Of a DNA stretch of 14,173 bases, positions 1 through 10,200 are shown one piece after another. Source of the DNA: Saccoglossus kowalevskii (lineage: Eukaryota; Hemichordata; Enteropneusta; Harrimaniidae). A model generated the notes under the pieces. It had not been told where the DNA came from. It did not search any database and saw only the letters and a program-made list of their open reading frames with translations. Made by a program: the position numbers and the translations under genes. Position 1 is the first letter of the stretch. Each line of letters starts with the position of its first letter. The stretch spans positions 396,417 through 410,589 of the forward strand of contig NW_003105601.1 in the NCBI RefSeq assembly GCF_000003605.2. Reading direction: 5' to 3'.

Positions 1-264
1 AAACACGGGAGCGCCATAAAGAATGGAGTATCTCCGCCTTTGGAATAGTTTCCAATTCGAGTGGTCTTGAAAATACGCAAATAATGGGTCATTCACGGTG
101 TTCCATACTAAGTATATACTCTGGGATATATTGAACCATGTTTGTGATAATTTATAATTGTCGAGAAAAAACTTGACATAGTAGAACGATAATATGGAGT
201 GCATCATGGTGTACCCAAGGCCCGTGGCAGCGTATGCCAGGGCATTCTTGTCAAACATCACCAT
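1..264 (-). CDS. MFSD13A: MFSD13A/TMEM180-like transporter, first coding exon (partial, runs off the left edge)
   Basis: Read on the minus strand from the ATG at 264, 88 codons stay open to base 1. The product has a short N-terminus, a first membrane segment at about residues 8-33 with the stretch ATGLGYTMMHSILSFYYV, and a second conserved block at residues 54-67, WNTVNDPLFAYFQD. That block matches the WNSLNDPLFGWLSD region I recall for vertebrate TMEM180/MFSD13A and the N-D-P signature of MFS_2 (GPH-like) carriers. The run RRRYSILYGAP at residues 76-86 fits the loop that leads into the next helix. The start has A at -3 and G at +4. An in-frame TGA lies upstream in the same exon, so this Met or the one at codon 3 is the likely start. 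The substrate of the family is not known to me. The rest of the gene is left of the window, and the 3' border of this exon is not visible. The family call rests on motif similarity without a search. Confidence 0.75.
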   Translation of the reverse strand, partial: MVMFDKNALAYAATGLGYTMMHSILSFYYVKFFLDNYKLSQTWFNISQSIYLVWNTVNDPLFAYFQDHSNWKLFQRRRYSILYGAPVF

Positions 265-296
265 TGTCCAATCCACAACCGTTGTATTCAGTCAGT
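265..296 (-). other. 5'UTR part of the MFSD13A-like exon with splice acceptor
   Basis: On the minus strand a T-rich tract ending in TTTTCAG (AG at 298-297) lies 32 nt before the ATG. This suggests that the exon starts at 296 and that an untranslated first exon lies further right. The in-frame TGA in this stretch excludes coding upstream of the ATG within the exon. The position of the first exon and promoter cannot be fixed from the sequence. Confidence 0.5.
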
Positions 297-694
297 CTGA
301 AAAATATAATATTGAATGAGCGTGTGTTCTATATGCAGTTGCAATGGAATAAGTATTATGGGAAGGTGATCTTCGCCCAACGCCTTCGATATGGGTTCCC
401 TGCAATGTAAACGTAACCATTGTCTATTTACACAAAATTGGAACGCACACACACCCTCGGTTAGGTGAATACAGTCGTCTTGAAAAATGATACTATATAT
501 CTACCAATCATGTGACACATTCCTGGCCACACAGGGACAAGGGTAGGTCAGACTTTTTTCGACCAGCCAGTAACCTATATAGTATGTAATTATAGATCTA
601 AAAAAAGCTTTTCATCGAGAATCGGCGCTTCTCGCCTACTTCTCATCTGTATGCTATCCCCTGACAAAAAGTACAAGTTAAGAACACCCCCAAT

Positions 695-859
695 TTAATG
701 TGGGGGAGTCGTGACCAGCGCATGCGTCAGATGGCCATAGCGTGTCATTGTTTACAAACAAGCGTCCACACATGAGCCTTTGCGTTTTTAGCATGTGTTG
801 TTATCGTCGCTTGGGACTCGATTCCCGGGCGTGCGCAGGTGACGACCCTCTCGCTTTAA
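695..859. mobile_element. TTAA-flanked MITE, family 1, copy A
   Basis: A 165-bp element bounded by TTAA at 695-698 and 856-859. Its ends are imperfect inverted repeats: the left arm contains GTCGTGACCAGCGCATGCG and the right arm CGTGCGCAGGTGACGAC. The interior, including GGCCATAGCGTGTCAT, TTTACAAACAAGCGTC and TTATCGTCGCTTGGGACTC, recurs at 10771-10919. Short length, terminal inverted repeats, no ORF and a second dispersed copy define a non-autonomous DNA transposon. A TTAA target would fit piggyBac-type transposases, but this is inferred. Copy A is about 16 bp longer than copy B in the middle. Confidence 0.75.
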
Positions 860-2399
860 TAGCAAAACATGGTGCTCGTTGTGTTTGACTCATAACCACA
901 CAATTAGCGTATGGCTCTTTTATTGTCATTAATCATTGCAATATAATGTGTGAAAAAAAAGTGTTCAAGTGTTTAGATTCATAAATTGATTCACATTCTA
1001 ACAGAGGGAAATACACGTGTGACATCGTCTCCATTGCCAGTCAATATTTTGTAGTAACTAGACAACGTTCACCTTTGTGCATTTCTTCTTGGATGTTCAC
1101 ACGTATATAGTTCTTTTAAGTAATAACTGATTTCAGAACCGTCTGAATAAATCAGAATAGCACAGTTTATTGCATATCTAGTGCATATTTTGTGGTAATG
1201 TCATTGCGCAAGGGCTCTATGAGTTAACCCCATAATATTAACCTCAGCGCATCGTCAGGAACGCCCCGTGAATTGGTTAATACTCCACATATATCAAGAA
1301 ACTTTTATCAAAACCACCTAAATGTCCTAATTATAAAAACTCAATAGCACAAATTAACAGTTGTTTTCCCCCTGGTATATAAATATTTGAGACTAATGTT
1401 TTATTATACAGTTCATAATGGTATAATCATTCGTAATCGTGACAACGAGAAAACAATTTTATATATTTTATAAAAAAATTCAATTTGGCAACTATAGCAA
1501 CCAAAATAATAACAATTCCAGTCATCAGCACTTTGTGATTGAGATAATGGCCCCAAACTTGGACGGGGCATTTCTTGAAGCATAAATTTTTATTCATAGT
1601 TCAAATAAAAATGTTTCTGGCTCGTATCTGGGCGGCTTTCCGTCTGTACGTTCTGCTGCTTTCAATCTCACACGAGGCAGTAACCGTTTTCAACCCAAAA
1701 GGGATACGCTACAGGTCACAAAATGGAACCAACCAGAGTTAAGCCTCATGGTCATAACAATGACAGCGTTTCGTTAAAGAAGAGTTTGAATATTTCAAAA
1801 CAAACACGAAAACTACTCATTTAAAGATAGAACGGGCCCTGTTTATGTCATTTCGTTTGTAGTTACGTCAATTCTTTTCATTTTCTTGAAAACTAGACTG
1901 CTGGTCAGCCACTTTTTTGTTGTATTGACGCATTCTTATTGAATAATATTTAATATATAATAATATATAAAGTTATTTAAAATTTTCCCATTGACTATTT
2001 TTTTACAAGTATGGAAACTATTAGAAACAAATCACGTTGTGTTAGATTTGCCAGTTCATTGGGTATTTCTCTAATTCTCAACTAATAAATAAAGAGATAA
2101 TTGCTCTTAGTTATCCATGTTATTTACATTATTTGAATAAGATGTCAATCTGGGCATATTTTATTTTTAATTTCATATAATTGCCATGTGCAATGAATAA
2201 GATAGTAATACTATTTCATAAATAATTGTTGCGAATAACTAATTTGCAGAAAATTTCACATGGGTAACCTTTTGAACATGCATCAACCTGGGACTATCAA
2301 TCAATCACTGTCACGAGTAAGGCCAATAATGATATGGCAAGGGCAAATGTAATATTATTAGCATTAATAATAAGATTATATCCGTAAAACAACGAAGGA

Positions 2400-2760
2400 G
2401 GAAGTCGGTTACAGATGTCGATTAGCGCCAGCGTTTTATCTCCGAACGGTGTTTACTACAACGATGTTTAGGATCCGGTACATCAATTTAACGACGGCGC
2501 TACACATGCGGTTGTTGTTGTGTTTTTTTCACAGACGTTCTTCAACGCAACTGTCTGACAATCGCCGGTGGGATATCGTCTCATTTTACAAAGTGAGAAC
2601 ATGGCTCTGAGTTGTGCGCACCCGAACAGAATTAAACAGCAATGCGTGACGAGATGTATTGTAGTGAAGCCATATAATATCACAGTCGATATTAAACGAC
2701 ACGATATGTCATGTTTCGATCGGTTACCTTGCAAACGCCGTAACTTTCAGATTTAAGTTT
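2400..2760. promoter_or_regulatory. CpG-richer block, possible promoter or untranslated exon
   Basis: Compared with the AT-rich flanks, this stretch carries many CpG dinucleotides (for example AGCGCCAGCG, ACGACGGCGC and AATCGCCGG). On the minus strand it offers a donor-like site at about 2728 (GCAAG then GTAACC), which could end an untranslated first exon of the MFSD13A-like gene. Short overlapping ORFs on both strands have no recognisable protein motif. The assignment is speculative. Confidence 0.25.
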
Positions 2761-3793
2761 CCGGCGGTCAAGTTACTCGTGAAAAAAATTGCTTTCAACT
2801 AAGATTTAGAGACAATACGACTTTAAATTCGATTATTCGGAAGGTGGAGGGGTACTTTAATTTCATCACGGTATACATGTAGGCTACATGGGAGCATTTG
2901 CGCCATTTTGCAGGATCTTTAAGTGTTGTGTCGACTCTCCTTCATTTTAACAAAAAAAACGTGTAGAATATATTGACACTGTGGGAGAGTATGATAATAT
3001 ACTGACCTTTATACATCTAAAACCCCAAGAAACACAACGTGCAATCTCGCAAATCATAGCGTGGTTGATTCACCAGGACGACGAAGAGGAAATAACGAAT
3101 CTTTACTTCCTGGTTTACACAGCTTATTAAAGTACCCGGATGAATGACCCTGAGGTCAAACAAGCCGTGTTTTCAGAACACCCATATAATGTCATGTATA
3201 AATAATACCGCAACATCGAAATAAATTATGTAAAGTTCTGTGAAAAAAAAATAATTAAAAAAATGTCTGCATTTTTCACGCACTTTCAACAAAATTGGAT
3301 AAGAATTTTAATAGTGGGTACCAAACCTTGAAAAATGATTTTCAAATTTAATCTTAAGAACGCTTTGTTAAATGAGATTTAAAAAGATATTTTACGTACT
3401 AGATTGAGGTAAAAATGTACACGTTAATTAAATTTAACAATATTGCGGTAGAGTGACTACTAAGTTAAATAAACCATGGATGTATTTTCAAGGTTCAAGA
3501 CTGACGTAGTGTTTACCCGTATCTGTCGGTGAGGGCGCAGTAACACACGCTTGCTGGTCGCTGTGCACTGGAGAAGTAATGTATCGTTCAGGTGTCCGAC
3601 ATTTGCCCCATACTATTCAACCATTCTAGTATAGCGTGGGAAATTTTAAATTATTTCAGTCAGTTATAAATACGTCGATTGCAACCAATAATTTAGTAAC
3701 ATGAATGGTTTAATTACCATGGCGTATTTTATTAATTCAATATTGGGAATACCGACATATTACTGGTAAATTTCCGTATTATAGAATTATCGA

Positions 3794-3841
3794 GTGGGAC
3801 ACTGCTTTGTCATGGTATAACAATGTTTTATAATGTCCCAC
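3794..3841. repeat. Inverted repeat GTGGGACA / TGTCCCAC
   Basis: A perfect 8-bp inverted repeat (3794-3801 and 3834-3841) separated by 32 nt of AT-rich sequence. It may form a small hairpin or be a remnant of a MITE. No function can be assigned. Confidence 0.4.
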
Positions 3842-4032
3842 ATTCTTAGGAGCTGAACGTCCTCTAAATAGTAGTCATGCGTGTATCTGATATTTTATTT
3901 GCTGGTTTTGACACGCACATTATGCAGGTAGTGTGTGTCTATTTTGGTCTTCCTCACAATTGATGTATGGTTTCAAAAAATAGATCATTATGCATAATTT
4001 GTTAACAATAGTATAGAGGGAGCTTCTTATGT

Positions 4033-4107
4033 GACGCACAGAGGGGGAGGCTAAGCTGTTTACTGATTATTACGCGATAGTTTATGAAATCACGATTACT
4101 GTGCGTC
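4033..4107. promoter_or_regulatory. Inverted repeat GACGCACAG / CTGTGCGTC just upstream of the SLC18B1-like start
   Basis: A perfect 9-bp inverted repeat (4033-4041 and 4099-4107) separated by 57 nt lies 42 to 116 nt before the inferred start codon. Its position suggests a proximal promoter or leader element with two oppositely oriented protein-binding sites. No TATA box or initiator is clear enough to place the transcription start. Confidence 0.35.
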
Positions 4108-4121
4108 GTATCACTCCGTCG

Positions 4122-4136
4122 ATGAGCGAGCCATGA
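4122..4136 (+). other. Minimal upstream ORF in the SLC18B1-like leader
   Basis: ATG AGC GAG CCA TGA forms a four-codon reading frame that ends 12 nt before the inferred start codon at 4149. A second upstream ATG at 4133 overlaps its stop (CCATGA). Whether these lie in the mature mRNA depends on the transcription start, which cannot be seen. Confidence 0.4.
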
Positions 4137-4148
4137 TCCCAGCACATC

Positions 4149-4256
4149 ATGGGATTGTCACGATGTCGACGGGGCGCCATAATGGTATGCGTGTGTATTG
4201 CGAAATACTTTCTGAAAGCGAGTTATTCCATTATTGTACCATTTTACCCAGTAGTG
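4149..4256 (+). CDS. SLC18B1: SLC18B1-like exon 1 (start codon, TM1)
   Basis: 36 codons from ATG 4149 to a strong donor (GTG|GTAAGT). An in-frame TGA at 4134-4136 lies upstream, and the ATG has A at -3 and G at +4. TM1 reads IMVCVCIAKYFLKASYSII followed by VPFYP. The junction with exon 2 gives VPFYPVV-ALDKGV, which lines up with the human GPFFPKEAEKKG segment without gaps. A longer ORF from 4133 in another frame covers the same bases but has no family similarity. A later in-frame Met (codon 12) is an alternative start. Confidence 0.8.
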
Positions 4257-7200
4257 GTAAGTTCAATTTAATTTACGTTTATGCCGTGAAAAATAATCTG
4301 ATGGTCATAACAAAATATTGTAATAAGAAAATCGTATTTGTAATGAACATATTAATATATTCTATGCGGATACTACGATGATTATTTTGAGTATTCTTTT
4401 CTCACTACGTCGACTGTCAGTTGGGGACAGCATATGGCATGACAGTCTGTGACTTTAATATTATTATTATTTTGAATAACTCACCGTCACCGTGACGATG
4501 TTACAGTAATTGTCATCATGTTTTTCTGTACACATTCGATGAAAATTTGAGCCAGCGATGAAGTGAACCTCAGGCTCACTCAGCTTAGTCATACATAATC
4601 ATGCAGGACGCATTGTACTATTAGAACAGTCGTGAATATCCGTTTCGTCCACCCGTATATCGATATAAACACATACAATGACGGTTGTACTTGTATTGGT
4701 AATTCATAGAGGACAGCAAGTTGTCAATAATATTCGTTGTATAATGAGTACGAGTTTATAATTTTGTCTTTTTCAACACCGTGACGGACTGTCTTAAGCT
4801 ATGTTTTCTAGTAACCCTTGTTAATATATCGCTAAATGATAAAGTTTCTCTGTGAACTGCAAATACTTCTATACCTGTTAATAATTGGGATAAAATCATA
4901 ACACCGAAAAGAAGACACGATTACCTATTCAGTTAGTGAAAGGCTATTTCTGGGAGCGGCAATATTAAAATATACACTTTTTCGACGTCAATATATCATC
5001 TTTAAATACGCTGCGTATTTTACCATTTTTTTCCACATTTTGTAGTCTGTGTAGAGCCAAAAATAATGAAAACACGTGTCACCCCCAGTGGTTTTCAAAT
5101 TCAACACTAAATCTTTTTATAGAAGAATTATTTAAAATATATATTTCATGAAAACTCATAACTGAAACTAATTTAAAATCAATGTTTCTTTAGATACAAC
5201 CTTAATGTGGTCATGTGACTGCTAAGCGAATAAAACCTTTAATGAAGATTCAAATGAGTTATGTTCGAAAAATTGAAAGTTATACTACATTTTTTAATTA
5301 AAAAATATAGAATAAAAGTCAAGTGATTTTGATTCCCTTTTTTTAAATTTATACTTTTACATTTTCACCATAAAATGCTGTTCGTTTTTATATTCAAATA
5401 GTGTAATATATATTATATATTCAAGATCTGATGAGTCACAGTGACTAATTCGGTTGATCGTTTTGCTGACAGAATTAAAACAAAGATATACACTAATTTG
5501 CATATCAATAGATGACAATTGGAGTTGCTACATTTCTTTTTTTTAAATGGTCAAAAAATCTTCTTTAACTAATGTTTTGACACCCAGTAAATCGTAGATA
5601 ACAGGTAAGCATCTAAAGAAGTTATAAGTTATAAAACTATTTATACATGACTGTGTGACTTATTTATTATTTAAAATATATGGGAATGTACAAATTTAGT
5701 CATGACAACAATGCGGGTTGTTTTAAGCCTCGAGGTGAAAAGAACTCCGTGTTTTAAGCGCGTTGTTTTAAGCATGTTCGATTTATGATACAGCTATGAA
5801 AATTTCATAGAATATTTAGACATATTTACAGATTCTATAAAATATGAAAAGTTCATTTTGTTTATCATGTGTCAAAAAACTATTTAAGTGTTGGGATGTT
5901 CATTACAAATGCCTGAAAGATGGAAAATGAATTGCTTGTCCACCCAAAATTGTTATCATCTACTCGTATGCTACAATTAACACGATAGATTGTGTTTTGT
6001 CACGTGGTATCACAAAATAATAGCGAGCTCAGCGTTACTTGATCATAGTGCTATGTCTCTCAGTAATTCCCGGGTGAGAAAAAAATAAATATAAAATACT
6101 GCCAAATACTTTATTTTAGCTGGAATTAATCTTTGCTGAATATACTTTTTGGTCGTTTTGTTTGGAATTTGGAATTTGTTTGAAATTTTCACTGGGTATT
6201 GATGAGTTGAATGTAAAATATAGGGAAAAAGGTATATTCGCTGGATTTTATTTTAACTGAATCCTTCTTTCAGCGAAAATAGCGAAAATCAATTCCAACC
6301 GAAAATTAAGTATTATCATACAGTATGTAAAATACGCCAAGCTCGCAACGCACGAGTAAATGATTAACAGGTAACATATATAAATATATATTATAACGGC
6401 GAGAACACAATCGATAAGATATAACACATGCGTGTGGCCGAAACTTCCAGGGCGGTAATGTTGGTGGTCGAAAATTTTATCATGCATCTGCCAGACACGC
6501 GAGTGAGCTCAGAAAAGACGAACCACTAAACGTTATGTAGTGGTCATTAGCTTCCGTTTAGCGTGTATTGTCATGAAAATCTTTATATAACAATGACTTG
6601 TCAATTTTTTGATGAGAGACAACTAAAACGGGTGTGATTGATACGGGCTAATACAACCAACCGTCACGTTGCCAAGTGTATCTAAGGCCCAAAACTCGCA
6701 GAAAACAATACTTTGGGATGATTGTTGAGACTCCCCTGAGCAGTGTAACAAGATTAGCCCTACGTGTGTAACATATATAAATTTGGTTGTTCGGGATTAC
6801 TTCAAAGTTGAGTTTGTTTCGTTTTCTCGAATTTTCACCGGCTCGACCGGCGTTCCACAGCAGCGCGCACAGAGCCCATAGAAATGCATGGTACAGTGGT
6901 GCGCGTCTTAGCAACGTGGAACGTCTGTGACGTAGCTCCGCCCCCGAGGATACGCGGGGGGCAGAGACTGAAAACCATTTGTAGTTCACTGTAGATTTTA
7001 GATGCAAAAGGCTATCGAGATCTCGTTGAGAGCGAGGGAGTGTTTATGTACTTCAGATAGTGCTATATTCTCTCGTGTCATTGCTCCCGACCCACTCCCT
7101 CTCAGAACGAGATATCAAAGTGCTCTTTTTGGATACTGATGATGCTCAGCTTTACAGAAAACGCCCCCCCCCCCCACTCAGGATCCATAGGGGGCCGCAT

Positions 7201-10200
7201 GCGCGTTCCCATTTTCTCGGGAAAGGGGGTACTTTTTGACGATCTGTCTCGGGAACATTTTCCCGAGAAAATCGTAGAAAAGGTGGTATTTTTTGCTTGT
7301 TTTCCCGAGATTCTCAAAATAGGGGGTGTATTTCAAAACACTTCCCGAGATATACAAAAAAGGGGGGTTTAAAAGGAGTTCTAGACTGAAAAGTTCTCTA
7401 GATAGGGGGTGAAATTCATCGGAAAAGCCCGTGAAATGGGGGGGGGGGTAAATTTTCTTCTTTTCCCTAGATAGGGGGGGGGTCAAAAAAATGAGGGAAC
7501 AAGCATAGCCCCCCCCCCCTAAATATAGGGAGTGGGGGGGGAGAAAACGTTAAAACAATGATATACTAGTATTTGTATCATTCTAAGATTTTTTTGATTT
7601 TTTTACAGGCACTTGACAAGGGCGTTGACCCGCTGACAGTGGGATTTATAATGGCCAGCTTTGCTTTCGTTTCCTTCCTTATAGCGCCTCCCCTCGCTAA
7701 ATCGGTGAGTATAGACAGGGAGAGTATTTTCAATTATAAAATTTATATGGTTTGTCTTTTTTACACCCAGCTTCTTTTACGCCTTTGCCGCCTATTTACA
7801 GAATATAATGTTCCGTTTTTTTATTTACCTCATCACTCATAATGTGTAATCATGTAAACCTTTTATCACAGTGAGTGAGAATAATTATATTAAAAAATCC
7901 AAAATGTGTTTTGTATCTACCCCCTCCTGCAGAATCGATTATACAATGAACAATGACCTTCGCCATCTAATTACAGAATGGAATGGTCCGCGTATTAATA
8001 ACCTTCATCCCTTCATCAATAATTTACCTGTTAAACAACCAGCAAAAATCGATATTGTTTATAGTCTTCTCCGAGCGCCTCTGTATCTCAAAGAATGTAG
8101 GTCATGTACGGTCGGTACTGCCGCCCCCGCTAACATATGCGTCGTGTTATGTACTGAAACATTTCTATATCTGTATATATATATATTTCTATAACAAAAC
8201 AAAACAAAACAAAACAAAACAAAACAAAACAAAACAAAACAAAACAAAACAAAACAAGTGAGCATGACAAGTGTAACAATATTGATGCCATTGATAATTT
8301 AGATCATGTGTTGCGGGAATGCGATTAAACTCAGAAATTTGGGGGCTCTTTAAAAAAAACTCTGTACATAATTATTGATGATTTTCAATTTGACAAGATT
8401 TCCACTTTACATCATGATGTTCCTACTTTATATAACGGTGTGTCTACTTTACATCACGAAATGTCAACTTTTTATCTCGATGTGTTATTTGTCTTCCATG
8501 TAGATTCCTATTTTTGGTTACAAATTCATATTTATCCTGGGAGTCGGAGTTTCCGGTCTGGCAGCCCTGATTTTCGGGTAAGATTGATTCAGATACACCC
8601 AAATATATATGATTTCAACGAACCGCGTGACATTGTATTCAATATCAGTCTATATTCAATAAAACAGTTCGAATGCGCGCTTCACGACTGTAAGGTAGGT
8701 ACTTCGCACTTAAGCCGCTCCACTTATGTCGAATATGAGTAAAACAAACCGAAACAGTACCGTGACGAATGCGTTGTTTTTGTGGTCTTGCTTTTGTATT
8801 AATAAAAATTGCTGCAATTCTTGCAACGTTAATTATATTTTATGTTGACTTTGTTTTTTTGTTTTTGTTCACCCAGGCTGTTGTATATCATTGATAACAC
8901 GATATACTTCACAATAATGAGTTTTATTGTCAGAATTATCCAAGCATTCGGCGTACAGGCAGGGAACACGTCCGTTGTCGTGATTGTGTTCAAACTATAT
9001 CCTGACAATGTAGCCTTTGCTTATGTAAGTATAGTCGGAAAGTAAATATTTCATATACTAGGTATTTCTTCATGGTTGGTAATGGCAACGGCTAAACGAA
9101 AGTTATGTTCCAATTTACATACGCCGAGCAGTTTTGCCGCCTTCTGCACAGATGCAGTGAATATCTGTATAGCGTAGAACTGATACGATGTTTAGATTTA
9201 GCTCAGACAATTAAGGTAGCGAGAAGAGAAATTTTCACTTTTTTCTTGATTTTTCAAAAATTAATAAAACGGTTACTTTAGTTGTCTGAGGATTTATCCA
9301 GGATTTAGGTGTTCAAAACAATCGATCGATTAATTGGCCTGATTGATTGGCAGCTCGTTATCATGTCATTATTCACTTTTTTGCAGGGCATAACGCAAGT
9401 GTTTTCTGGTCTAGGGCTGATTACCGGACCAACTATTGGAGCAGCTCTTTATACGGTAACAAACTCCTCGTAATTACAATAACGCAACAACAACATGTGC
9501 ATTAATATTCAAACTAAAATCAAATGTTTTATTTGAGAAAAAAACAAACGATGAGGGAAATTGGATTTAAGTTTAAAGATACATTGAATCTCTTTCGAAT
9601 TGTTAATACTAGTAAGTTTAGCAATATTACATGGGCTAAATAATGGATTCTTAGTGAAAACCCACTTCACTAAGTGCAGCAATGGCTCGACATTTGAGTG
9701 AATGAGGTAATCAAATATTTAATGACAGTGATTATTCGATTCTAAATCTCAGTGATTATCTGTTTATTAGAAATAATTAAATAGAACATATGCATCCGAC
9801 GTCTACGTGTGGCATACTATCATCACGTGACATATACTAACATCACGTGTCATATAGTGAAATCTCATGTGGTATCCTAATCATCACGTGACATGTACTA
9901 ATATCACGTGTGTATTTATATTTCAGGCTGGTGGTTACTTTTTGCCGTTTTTGGTACTCGGCGTCGTTCTACTTGTGATCGCTCCGATATGTATGTGTAT
10001 CCTTCCGCCCTCAGAAATAGGCAAGTTAGATCTCACTTACAATTCTTTGAGAATCACACAAATCTAATGGAAAATAAATTAATTTTATTTTTTTCCGCCC
10101 TCCTCAAAAAGATTGCCTTATAAAAACTCGAGAAACAAGGAATAAAACAAGTCTGGCCTAACACAGTGTACATGGTAGTAGTGGTGAATTTTGTTTCTCG

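Larger units (their letters stand above)
297..4121. other. Intergenic / 5' intron region between two divergent genes
   Basis: No convincing coding exon was found on either strand in these 3.8 kb; the ORFs present are short and lack recognisable motifs. The region should hold the untranslated first exon and promoter of the MFSD13A-like gene and the promoter of the SLC18B1-like gene. It contains a MITE at 695-859, AT-rich low-complexity DNA (about 1370-2260 and 3180-3460), a CpG-richer block at about 2400-2760, and small inverted repeats at 3794-3841 and 4033-4107. Confidence 0.6.
4257..7608 (+). other. Intron 1 (3352 nt, phase 0)
   Basis: GT-AG intron with donor GTAAGT and acceptor TTTTTTTACAG after a long T-rich tract. 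No coding exon was recognised inside on either strand. The first 2.5 kb is AT-rich with only short repeats (inverted repeat 4412-4447, TTTTAAGC copies 5717-5773). The last 800 bp hold the hairpin element 6851-6923, the inverted repeat 7017-7116 and the C/G-tract block 7160-7545. A long first intron is a common place for regulatory elements, but none can be proven here. Confidence 0.75.
7705..8503 (+). other. Intron 2 (799 nt, phase 0)
   Basis: Donor GTGAGT, acceptor CCATGTAG. It contains a TA run (about 8172-8186), the (AAAAC)12 microsatellite and, next to the acceptor, a degenerate 20-23-bp tandem repeat. Short ORFs across 7871-8261 have no recognisable protein motif. Confidence 0.8.

Noticed and set aside
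2483-2756. Overlapping ORFs of 83 aa (minus) and 62 aa (plus)
   Set aside because: They are antisense to each other, have no recognisable motif and show no family similarity. They are probably due to the locally higher GC content.
4133-4381. 82-aa plus-strand ORF
   Set aside because: It reads through the strong exon 1 donor into intron 1 and has no protein similarity. Another frame of the same bases encodes the conserved TM1. Its ATG is kept only as a possible uORF.
6248-6487. 79-aa minus-strand hydrophobic ORF
   Set aside because: The hydrophobic run comes from TATA-rich low-complexity DNA. No family motif or splice context was found.
6648-7007. 119-aa minus-strand ORF
   Set aside because: It crosses the GC-rich foldback element, and its composition reflects that repeat. 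There is no recognisable domain.
7102-7486. Several ORFs of 71-102 aa on both strands
   Set aside because: They are translations of the CCCGAGA/G-tract repeat block; their recurring PLSRE-like peptides are repeat units and not a protein family.
7871-8265. ORFs on both strands ending in the AAAAC array
   Set aside because: Parts of them are KTKQN or FCFVL repeats from the microsatellite. The remainder has no motif and lies within intron 2.
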